Position numbers and translations under genes: made by a program. A stretch of 53,795 nucleotides of DNA, taken from contig CAZBBC010000018.1 in NCBI GenBank assembly GCA_964489835.1, positions 1 through 53,795 on the forward strand, given 5' to 3'. Shown piece after piece: positions 26,174 through 33,994 of this stretch; the first letter of the stretch is position 1; each line of letters starts with the position of its first letter. The stretch is from CAZBBC01 sp964489835 (GTDB lineage: Bacteria; Calditrichota; Calditrichia; JAJRVZ01). The notes below the pieces were generated by a model. It was given only the letters and a program-made list of their open reading frames with translations. It ran no database searches and was not told the origin of the DNA.

Positions 26174-26524
26174 ATTATTACTTATAGATTTACCTCTACC
26201 TATACTCTCATTTTTTAACATTTGGTAAATCGGGTATCGGGGCAGAACAGTTCCAGCAATCTATGCAGTCAAATTTTAATTTTGCTCCTGAATGCAAGAT
26301 GAGTGTTAAAGAATGCGCAATGCGTGTTAGATTTTCGCAGAAGTAATTTATACTATTCTCTTGAAATCTCACCATTGTATTATATCAAGAGGATGAATCA
26401 TGAGAATATTAATTCTTTGCTTGTTATCAAGGAAAGACCATTTGACAGATTTGATAAGCCTGATCAATTCCGTTATATAAGCAAATAAATTTGATGTTTG
26501 TCTTTTTATGAAAGGAGATGTCTA
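26174..26524. other. Intergenic region, nothing recognised
   Basis: The 350-bp AT-rich spacer between the HTCS and a T9SS-exported protein has no convincing gene, palindrome or repeat. A 61-codon open frame at 26303 lacks a ribosome site and protein-like composition. A promoter for the downstream gene is expected here but not distinct. Confidence 0.5.
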
Positions 26525-27847
26525 ATGTTATTCATCAAAAAATTTTTCAAATTAATGATGCCATCGGTGTTCTTTTTCGGCGGTTACTTGATGGCTCAAC
26601 CCAACTTTACTGTTTATGCGGAAGGAAATCCGGTGATCGGTAAAGGAACGCTCGGTTCGTGGGATTATTTTGGTGCATGGTTTTCTTGTGTCTCGGTAAT
26701 AAACGACACGTTTTATGTTACTTATGTAGGTATTGCCGATCCAGCAGCTCCTGTATCAATGGGTCTGGCCATTTCTACAGATGGTTTTAATTATACAAAA
26801 AGCACTTCCAATCCTATTTTATGGGGTGATTCAACAGGCTTTGATGCCTCATCAGTCAGCAGCGGTCTTCTTTTTTATGACTCCGGTGCCTGGTATTTAT
26901 ATTACTCCGGAAGAGAAACATTTTCATTTCAACCCGGTAAAGTTATTAGTGTTGCAAGCGCGACAAATCCCCATGGCCCCTGGAACCGCAGCAATGATAC
27001 TTTATTTACAACCGGAATTAGTGGTGAGTGGGATGATGGAAATATTTCACCAATGAGCATTTTAGTTGAAGGCAATAGTTTGTATATGTATTACTTGGGT
27101 GGACATGACTGGAGCGGCACCGCAGCTATGCAAATTGGATTGGCTATTTCAAATGATAACGGGCAAACCTGGGTGAAATGGGATGATCTCTCTACGACTT
27201 CCGCGCCTTTCGCTGAAAGCGATCCGGTGTTAAAATTAGGTCCGGATGCTTATGATAATGGGTCGATTCGGGGGGCAGGGATCATTAAAAACGGATCCGG
27301 TTGGGAAATGTTGTATAATGGTAGTACCACCTCTCCGATAAGCGGAGATATTTGTTATGCGACAAGTGATGATGGAATACACTGGAATAAGCATGCAAGT
27401 AATCCGATCCTTACCTATTTAAGTGATCCGTTAACAATAAATGGCTGGTTTGAAGGCGCCACTGTTGCCTTACATGAGAATCAGTATTTCTTATACTATG
27501 ATTATGGTGCGGCCGCAGACGGTATAGGTTTGGCTACAGCGCCGTGGGTCACATCGATTGAATCGATATCATATAAAAATATATCTAAATTTGTACTCAA
27601 TCAGAATTATCCCAATCCGTTTAACCCTGTTACAACCGTGGAATTTAACATTCCAAAGTCAGAATTCGTCACTTTAGAAATCTACAACCTGCTGGGGCAG
27701 GAAGTGGCCACGCTGGTATCGGAAAAACTGAAGGCAGGAAATTACAAATACACCTGGGATGCTACTGATTTGGCTAGCGGGCTGTATCTTTACAAATTAG
27801 AAGCGGGAAATTATTTGCAAACCCGTAAGATGCTGCTAATAAAATAG
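26525..27847 (+). CDS. Secreted five-bladed-propeller-like protein with T9SS sorting domain
   Basis: 440 residues from ATG 26525, with AAAGGAG 7 nt upstream (a TTG at 26498 is rejected). A signal peptide (about 1-25, ending YLMAQP) precedes a beta-propeller body (about 28-345). Its repeated motifs resemble GH43/GH32/GH130-type glycosidase propellers: MGLAISTDGFNYTKSTSNPI, WYLYYSGRE, LYMYYLGGHDW, DICYATSDDGIHWNKHASNP, YFLYYDYGA. Catalytic residues cannot be assigned with confidence. From about residue 360 a T9SS type A domain follows (LNQNYPNPFNPVTTVEF, LEIYNLLGQEVATL, SGLYLYKLEAG, RKMLLIK). It is probably a cell-surface or released glycan-binding or glycan-cleaving protein. Confidence 0.85.
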   Translation: MLFIKKFFKLMMPSVFFFGGYLMAQPNFTVYAEGNPVIGKGTLGSWDYFGAWFSCVSVINDTFYVTYVGIADPAAPVSMGLAISTDGFNYTKSTSNPILWGDSTGFDASSVSSGLLFYDSGAWYLYYSGRETFSFQPGKVISVASATNPHGPWNRSNDTLFTTGISGEWDDGNISPMSILVEGNSLYMYYLGGHDWSGTAAMQIGLAISNDNGQTWVKWDDLSTTSAPFAESDPVLKLGPDAYDNGSIRGAGIIKNGSGWEMLYNGSTTSPISGDICYATSDDGIHWNKHASNPILTYLSDPLTINGWFEGATVALHENQYFLYYDYGAAADGIGLATAPWVTSIESISYKNISKFVLNQNYPNPFNPVTTVEFNIPKSEFVTLEIYNLLGQEVATLVSEKLKAGNYKYTWDATDLASGLYLYKLEAGNYLQTRKMLLIK

Positions 27848-27979
27848 TATGATCTACTTTTTGTGTAATTGAATTTAAACAGGATAATAGGATTTTCAGG
27901 ATTAACTTATTTAAAGACGATATTGCCTAACCTGACCTATTCATACCGCAGCCTGAGGCTGCAAACAAAGAAAAGCAGT

Positions 27980-28063
27980 CCACGAATTATCCGTCGAAGC
28001 CGGATCCCGTCATAGCCACGTCTGCGCCGGGCAGGCCGGGCAGGCAGGCGAAGACTGACACGA
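27980..28063. repeat. 84-bp GC-rich dispersed repeat, copy 2 (inverted)
   Basis: Matches the reverse complement of 8257-8340 with about 2 differences. In the same 468-bp gap, TTTGCTAAAAAAACAAAG plus TTTTTGGCTATAATAGC (28144-28178) resembles 21268-21303, and CACGAATTTT words lie on both sides. No gene in 27848-28315. Confidence 0.85.
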
Positions 28064-28315
28064 ATTTTCACGAATTAAAAAATGTACTATAAAAAAATCT
28101 CTGCGGTCTCTGCGTTAAATGAATATATTCAGTTTGTAAAAATTTTGCTAAAAAAACAAAGTTTTTGGCTATAATAGCATAAACCACAGAGATCACAGAT
28201 CTAGTCTATTGTTTCTATTGAATTTTATACCCGGCTTGATTCATTAGCCTTGATAATATGCAACTGAGAATAAGTTTTCTTAAATCTCCTGACCGCTAAA
28301 AGGAGGTAATATATA

Positions 28316-30517
28316 ATGAAATTAACAAAATTAGTATTATTGATTTTTATGGTAATCTTGCTGAGCGCAAATAAAATCTTTTCACAGGGTTACTACAAAG
28401 ATATTTTTATGGATGGTGGCGTCGATTTGATCTCACGTCAGTCTTTAGCGGCGCGGGAATATTTGAACCTTTCTATGGAATTTATCGCAACAGAGGATGC
28501 AGCCCGGCAGAACAGTCTCATGGTTTCTAATCTGGATGATGAAAATGGGGTTTTGCTTTATCCGGACGGTGCACCGCGGTTTCGGGTTATATATACGAAT
28601 GGTGCGAAATGCCTGGACTGCGGTGGGCTGCATGCACCGTCACTTGGGGAAACAGGCAAAGACCGTATTCGTCAGTTTTTTGCAAACGGCGGTAGTTATA
28701 CGGGATCCTGTTCCGGGGCAATCCTGGCTTCTTCCGTCCGTTACGGGATCTGGCCGGGATATACTACACAAACAGGTTTAAATACGTCAACCCTTACCGG
28801 CCATTTTATCACACCGGATTCTCCCTTACTGAATTATTTCGACTTTGGAAATGACGGCTATATAGCCAATATCACCCATGGCGGCGGGATGTATGCCGAT
28901 GAAAAGAAAAGTTATCCACCGGAAACAGAAGCGTTACTCAGATACGACTATCCGGCTATTTCCGGCATGCACAATAAAATCAGTTGTTGGGCCTATAAAA
29001 AGGTCGATCATAGCGGCCGTATTGTCGTAATCGGTTCGCATCCGGAATTTGATTTCAGCGGAGAAGGTCTTGAACTGATGGCGGCGATCCTGCAGTATGC
29101 TATCGATGGTTTTGGTATGCCACAGCTGAAATCTACATTAGCCAATGGCGAATTACGTATAATGGATAAGAACACATCCGACAATGCACCAGCTTTTACT
29201 AAAATCGGTGATAGACAATGTCATCATTTCATGGTTCGGATCCTGCCGGGAGATGATAGTTTAAAGGTGAGCCTGGACGGTAATGACAACCAGCCCTTTA
29301 ATTTGTATATCAAAAAAGACGGATTTGCCTTTCGAAACAATGCCGATTATGCCGATACCAGTACCGCTTCGGATAAAATGATGATGGTATCTGGTTTAAC
29401 ACCGGGCGATTACTATATCGGGGTTGAATGTGATACAAGTGTAATGGCCACTTACAGTGGCTGGGGGTACAGTTACAGCGGCAATCTGGCCGTTCTCAAT
29501 GGCGCAGATTATTCCATATTGGCTGAATGGAAAGATCCCAATGCCTGGCCGAAAAATGTTCACTTCAGTAGAAAATTTCTGAAGGCAGGCAGTGACTCAA
29601 TTATTGTCAGTACAGACCTGTATAATCCTTTTGCACATGATGTAAATCTTATTCTGCAGATTACCAGCAGTGATAGTGTTGAGGTCGAAACCTTTCCGTT
29701 ATTTGATGATGGTTTACACCATGATAGTCTGGCCGGAGACGGATTCTATTGCGGACAGCTGGGTCCGCTTTCATTTGAGAAGAACTTTTCCAGCACATTA
29801 ATCGTCGAAGATATCAGCGGCGGATATCAGAATAATTTTCCCTGTAACGGTTATTTTACCACCATCGGACCGTTGACACTTGATCATTACGAAATTACTT
29901 CAGGGGATACAATTCCCAATCCTGGTAATGGCCTGAATTTTCAATTTACCTTAAAAAATGAAGGTATGGTCAGCAGTGCACTAAATGTCAGTAGTAAGTT
30001 TGTACTGCTGGATACATTCAGCAGTACGATCAATCCTCAGAACATAATGTATTATGGGGATATTCAGCCGAACGAAACTATGCTTGGTGATAAAAATCAA
30101 TTTATCTCTATTAAAGCCAATTCTCCCGCTAATACTTATACCCGCTTCAGACTGGATATTTTTAGTGATGAGCGTTTATTCTGGAGCGATACGTTTTCGG
30201 TTTTTATACAGCAAGATCCGGCTGCTCTAACGGCCGATGCTGGGACTATAATAAGCAGCTTTGCCTTATACCAAAATTACCCCAACCCCTTCAATCCACA
30301 AACACAAATCACATTTACATTACCAAAAACAGATAAGGTAATTCTCGAAGTATATAATACACTCGGACAAAAAATAGAATCCTTACTCAATAGAAAAATG
30401 CCTGCAGGTTCCCATGAGGTTCAGTTCAAGCCCCAAAATTTGCCTAGCGGTATATACTTCTACAGAATCACTGCCGGGGAATATCAGCAGGTGCGTAAAA
30501 TGGTTTTTCTGAAATGA
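28316..30517 (+). CDS. Secreted class I glutamine-amidotransferase-like (BPL_N) protein with T9SS domain
   Basis: 733 residues. Signal peptide about 1-24. The N-terminal domain (about 28-265) looks like a biotin-ligase N-terminal/class I GATase-like fold, with a nucleophile elbow GSYTGSCSGA (Cys132) and a His-Glu pair in SHPEFD (His242, Glu244), giving a plausible Cys-His-Glu triad. A pre-peptidase C-terminal-like domain follows (about 285-395, FMVRILPGDDSLKVSLDG, GDYYIGVE), then a beta-rich region. The T9SS domain (about 650-733) has YQNYPNPFNPQTQITF, LEVYNTLGQ, SGIYFYRITAGEYQQVRKM. AAGGAGGT lies 9 nt before the ATG. An exported amidotransferase-like domain could act on peptides or wall material, but the reaction is unknown. 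Confidence 0.85.
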   Translation: MKLTKLVLLIFMVILLSANKIFSQGYYKDIFMDGGVDLISRQSLAAREYLNLSMEFIATEDAARQNSLMVSNLDDENGVLLYPDGAPRFRVIYTNGAKCLDCGGLHAPSLGETGKDRIRQFFANGGSYTGSCSGAILASSVRYGIWPGYTTQTGLNTSTLTGHFITPDSPLLNYFDFGNDGYIANITHGGGMYADEKKSYPPETEALLRYDYPAISGMHNKISCWAYKKVDHSGRIVVIGSHPEFDFSGEGLELMAAILQYAIDGFGMPQLKSTLANGELRIMDKNTSDNAPAFTKIGDRQCHHFMVRILPGDDSLKVSLDGNDNQPFNLYIKKDGFAFRNNADYADTSTASDKMMMVSGLTPGDYYIGVECDTSVMATYSGWGYSYSGNLAVLNGADYSILAEWKDPNAWPKNVHFSRKFLKAGSDSIIVSTDLYNPFAHDVNLILQITSSDSVEVETFPLFDDGLHHDSLAGDGFYCGQLGPLSFEKNFSSTLIVEDISGGYQNNFPCNGYFTTIGPLTLDHYEITSGDTIPNPGNGLNFQFTLKNEGMVSSALNVSSKFVLLDTFSSTINPQNIMYYGDIQPNETMLGDKNQFISIKANSPANTYTRFRLDIFSDERLFWSDTFSVFIQQDPAALTADAGTIISSFALYQNYPNPFNPQTQITFTLPKTDKVILEVYNTLGQKIESLLNRKMPAGSHEVQFKPQNLPSGIYFYRITAGEYQQVRKMVFLK

Positions 30518-30620
30518 GCCGGATGACGAAATGTCCTATCGGGTTGATCTGATTGGACATTGGGATTTTGGACTTGATTTGGCATTTGACATTGGACATT
30601 GGTCATTGGGATTAATATAT

Positions 30621-32759
30621 CTACTCTTCAACAATAACCCAAATCTGATCATGTGCGTCAACTTCCACAGGTATAGTGATCTCGTATTCACGGTTTAATG
30701 AATAGGACACCGGTTCACCATTCGTCACCCGGATACTCGCCTGATCGGTTAATCCGGTATAATAAAGGGGCAGGGTAATTTCTTTTTTAATCCTTTTATC
30801 CGTAGGATTATAGATCATCACCAGGCCTTTGGTATTCAATGTCGGGTTGACGTGCAGGATACCATCCAGATCCCTGCCATCCGGGCGGCGAACGTGAATA
30901 ATATCGGAATCAAGGATTGGACGGTATTTCTTGTAAAAATCCACCCATTTTTTTACGATATTTTTCGTTTCCGGGGTATCGTAGAGACGCGGGCCCCGGT
31001 AACAGGCCTGCACCCCAGCGCCAAACAGATTAGCCAGCCGCTGCTCGTAATGGTCGAGGTGTTCATGCAGAGGCTCGATGGTGGCGACAGCACCTCCCCC
31101 ATGGTATTGTGTCAGGGGAACAAACATCCAGCCCATCGAAGGTGTCTTTTCCCAGGTGCCGTCATAAATATTCTGTCGTTCGATGATCTCCTGCTGTTTA
31201 CGCGGCAGCGACCAGTTGGTCTCCCTGTAACCCATCCCGGTCTTATTACTTCCGTTCAGGAAATACCAGTCCGGGACGTTTAGATAGATACCTTTCGACC
31301 GGCACCAGTGGTAAAAATCGCGGATTTTTACAAACTGGTTCCACTGTGAATCCTGTAAGCCCTGATGCCCGGGATGATTGGCAGAAATACAGATATCCCC
31401 GGGATAGGATCCGTCATGTTCCAGAATATCCATACCTGTCGTTTTAAAGAATTGATATAATTTGCGGAAATAATCCCGTCCCCAATCGCTTTCCAGGCAG
31501 GGAGAATGATTAAACCGTGGTTTCTGTCCGGGAGGCATTTCCACGTCATTTCCGCCGCCTACTTTGCGGCTGGCCAGCAAAGAATATCCGCCCAGGGCAA
31601 TGTTTTTTTGATGGGCATAATCCGCCCATTTTTTTAATCTGTGCAGATTTTCTTCACTCTCATCCTCGATATTAAAGCCACTGCCAAAGGTCAGTATAAC
31701 CATTTCAAACCCAACGGTTGCACATTGGTCGATGGCTCGTTTTATGGATTCGTCATCTGATTGGCGGACATGCATTAGCACCGGATTTTCGGTGATCCAG
31801 GGAGCGATGGTGCGGTACATTCGTCGCACCGCCAGACCCTTTCTCTCACGATCCCAGCTGTCATGAAGGAGTTCGAATACCCGGAAAGATTCCAATGACT
31901 CCCCGGGCGCCAGTTCCTGCGCCGGTCCGTATTGCGGCTGGCATTCCAGAAGACAGGGCGATTTACGCTCGTAATTGACCTGTGTGGTATACAGAGAATC
32001 CGTATTCCAGAACACACTTTTACCCAGGTAACTCTCTTCTGATACACTGCCGCCAAAGGCATAATCAGTCTCGATAGTCATATTTGGCAGACGCCAGTTT
32101 TGCAGAGTCCCGACCGGACTTTCCGGTTCTACCACGGCCAGGATCTCATTTTTAAAGCGATTGATGGTGATGGTCCGGTCGGAATTGTTGTGAATGATCA
32201 TCATTTTTGAGATCAGGGGTAGACCATCATAGACTTTATAAATCACATCGATTGATATAGCAGTCAGGTATTCGAGGTTTGAAGTGATTTTTCCGCTTTC
32301 TCCGGTATGAAGACTATTGATCGTCTGTTGATTGGCTTTAAAATGAAGGGTGAATGATTTTCCCGGCGGCGGCCAGGGAAGATCTGCAGGCATCCACTCC
32401 CGTCGTTTTTTCCAGGCAAATCGTTCTTTAATCAGTCCAGTGCTGTATTTAGTGAATTTAAACGAAGCCGGCTCCGCTGCCATGCTGTCCAGCCATTGGG
32501 GAAGGATATAATTATGCACCGCCTGTCCGGTCAGTCCGCCAATGGTACATGTTACTCCATCAATTTCAACCGCCGCTTCGGGACGGATCGAACGGACGAA
32601 TTCTTCGCCGCTGATCAGATGTTTAAGACTGATTGTGGCCGCATTCGGGTTAAGCATCAATCGACGGCTGATTAAACCGTTGCCGATATCAACCGAGGTT
32701 TGATCGTCGCTTATCTTTACATAAGAAATATAGCTATCGGAATTTAACAGCCAGTCCGG
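30621..32759 (-). CDS. Clan-D-like (GH27/GH31/GH36-type) glycoside hydrolase, 5' end lost in assembly gap
   Basis: 712 residues remain; the N terminus falls in the N-run. The N-terminal part is a beta-sandwich (IGNGLISRRLMLNPNAATIS, IYKVYDGLPLISKMMIIHNN). The centre is a TIM-barrel-like domain with MDILEHDGSYPGD, NVPDWYFLNGSNKTGMGYRE and GAGVQACYRGPRLYDTPE. A C-terminal beta domain follows (MIYNPTDKRIKKEITLPLYY). Asp in LEHDG is a candidate nucleophile. The layout resembles alpha-galactosidase-like glycosidases, but family-level assignment is not secure. Any apparent upstream codons beyond the gap (32860-32954) are intergenic word repeats, not protein. Confidence 0.7.
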   Translation of the reverse strand, partial: PDWLLNSDSYISYVKISDDQTSVDIGNGLISRRLMLNPNAATISLKHLISGEEFVRSIRPEAAVEIDGVTCTIGGLTGQAVHNYILPQWLDSMAAEPASFKFTKYSTGLIKERFAWKKRREWMPADLPWPPPGKSFTLHFKANQQTINSLHTGESGKITSNLEYLTAISIDVIYKVYDGLPLISKMMIIHNNSDRTITINRFKNEILAVVEPESPVGTLQNWRLPNMTIETDYAFGGSVSEESYLGKSVFWNTDSLYTTQVNYERKSPCLLECQPQYGPAQELAPGESLESFRVFELLHDSWDRERKGLAVRRMYRTIAPWITENPVLMHVRQSDDESIKRAIDQCATVGFEMVILTFGSGFNIEDESEENLHRLKKWADYAHQKNIALGGYSLLASRKVGGGNDVEMPPGQKPRFNHSPCLESDWGRDYFRKLYQFFKTTGMDILEHDGSYPGDICISANHPGHQGLQDSQWNQFVKIRDFYHWCRSKGIYLNVPDWYFLNGSNKTGMGYRETNWSLPRKQQEIIERQNIYDGTWEKTPSMGWMFVPLTQYHGGGAVATIEPLHEHLDHYEQRLANLFGAGVQACYRGPRLYDTPETKNIVKKWVDFYKKYRPILDSDIIHVRRPDGRDLDGILHVNPTLNTKGLVMIYNPTDKRIKKEITLPLYYTGLTDQASIRVTNGEPVSYSLNREYEITIPVEVDAHDQIWVIVEE

Positions 32760-32859
32760 NNNNNNNNNNNNNNNNNNNNNNNNNNNNNNNNNNNNNNNNN
32801 NNNNNNNNNNNNNNNNNNNNNNNNNNNNNNNNNNNNNNNNNNNNNNNNNNNNNNNNNNN
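32760..32859. other. Assembly gap (100 Ns)
   Basis: A run of exactly 100 N characters marks a scaffold join rather than measured sequence. The right flank (32860-32945) is made of dispersed AAATTCGAAATTC/AATCCCAATTCC words, which explains why assembly failed. The true gap size and the start of the glycosidase gene are unknown. Bases 32946-33176 hold more such words and no gene. Confidence 0.97.
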
Positions 32860-33176
32860 ATGAAATTCGAAATTCTAAATCCGAAATCCGAAATAAATTC
32901 CAAATTACAATTAAATCCCAATTCCAAATGTAGTCCCAATGACTCAATTTTCAACCTAAAATTTGAGATCTTTGGATTTGGGGTTTGATTTGTTATTTGC
33001 TAAATCTTGAATGATTTAGTCCCGATGAGTCTTTATGGTATAGAATTATCCATGATTTAACATAATCTAATTTTTTACTCAATTTCAGAGAAAAAATTTT
33101 TTCGCATCAATATCTGATCTCCCACTGGCACGCTAATTGATCAGTAATAGTTAGAAATTTGATGTGAGAAACAATC

Positions 33177-33767
33177 ATGTTTAAACGGGGATCAATTAGA
33201 TTGAGAGGTTATGATTATACACAACCGGGTGCATATTTTATTACCTTGTGTACCTTTCAGCGCTTTCATTTATTTGGTAAGATTATAGAAAGCGAAATGA
33301 AAATAAATTTGTTCGGACAAATTGTCATTCAAAAATGGAGAAATATACCAAATCATTTTAAAAACGCACGATTGTTTGAATTTCAAATTATGCCCGATCA
33401 TTTCCATGGGATTATTTTTTTAACGGATAAAAATGATTACAATTGTGCCGTAGTAGGGACGAAGCATTCCCGGCAAGATCTGTCGCTATTTTGGTCAAAT
33501 TTTGCTTGGAATGCTTCGCCCCTACTACGACGATATCATATGAAAAATCAACCACAATCACGGTTTAACGGAACAACACCCGGATCCATCCCGGCAATTA
33601 TACAAAATTTTTCATCCATCACAACCCGTAAAATAAACCAAATTCGCCGCACACCTGGTTTAAAAATATGGCAACGTGGTTATTATGAACATATCATCCG
33701 TAATGAAAAAGAATATTATGCCATTAGTAAATATATTATCAATAATCCCATTAAATGGGGTAAATAA
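33177..33767 (+). CDS. REP-associated tyrosine transposase (RAYT, Y1 HUH family)
   Basis: A 196-residue single-strand DNA transposase of the RAYT type. Seen: N-terminal RGSIRLRGYDYTQPGAYFIT typical of the family, HUH motif MPDHFHGI (His75, His77), then IWQRGYYEHIIRNEKEYYAI and YIINNPIKWGK (Tyr186 is the candidate catalytic residue in the YIxxN pattern). Residues about 92-118 are encoded by a dispersed palindromic repeat inserted in frame. A second copy of the palindrome lies just after the gene. Such genes normally mobilise REP palindromes, so these copies may be its substrates. The Shine-Dalgarno is weak. Confidence 0.88.
   Translation: MFKRGSIRLRGYDYTQPGAYFITLCTFQRFHLFGKIIESEMKINLFGQIVIQKWRNIPNHFKNARLFEFQIMPDHFHGIIFLTDKNDYNCAVVGTKHSRQDLSLFWSNFAWNASPLLRRYHMKNQPQSRFNGTTPGSIPAIIQNFSSITTRKINQIRRTPGLKIWQRGYYEHIIRNEKEYYAISKYIINNPIKWGK
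33450..33528. repeat. Palindromic repeat inside the RAYT gene
   Basis: Arms of 21 bp at 33450-33470 (GTAGTAGGGACGAAGCATTC C) and 33508-33528 pair with one mismatch around a 37-nt centre. The copy keeps the transposase frame open. Confidence 0.85.
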
Positions 33768-33776
33768 TTTAATGGT

Positions 33777-33855
33777 GCCGTAGGGGTGAAGCATTCCAAG
33801 CAAGAGTCAACCATAATTTTAAAAGATCTTACTAGGAATGCTTCACCCCTACGGC
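33777..33855. repeat. Palindromic repeat after the RAYT gene
   Basis: Arms of 21 bp at 33777-33797 (GCCGTAGGGGTGAAGCATTC C) and 33835-33855 are perfect complements. It is the same family as 33450-33528, with 2-3 base differences per arm. It starts 10 nt after the transposase stop and is a possible terminator or transposition substrate. Confidence 0.85.
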
Positions 33856-33994
33856 CAATAATTCCTCGACATGGGAACATTGGGCATTGGGATTTGATTT
33901 GGAATTTGATTGGCATAAATATTAAAAGATTTTTACATTTTTGACTCCGGATACTAAAATAAACACCCCTCCCGGGGGTTAAGGAACGGTATCA

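Noticed and set aside
26303..26488. 61-codon ORF upstream of the T9SS propeller protein
   Set aside because: No ribosome site, AT-driven composition and no protein-like motifs.
32860..32954. N-terminal codons of the glycosidase beyond the N-run
   Set aside because: The translation is of AAATTCGAAATTC-type intergenic repeats. Continuity through 100 Ns is arbitrary.
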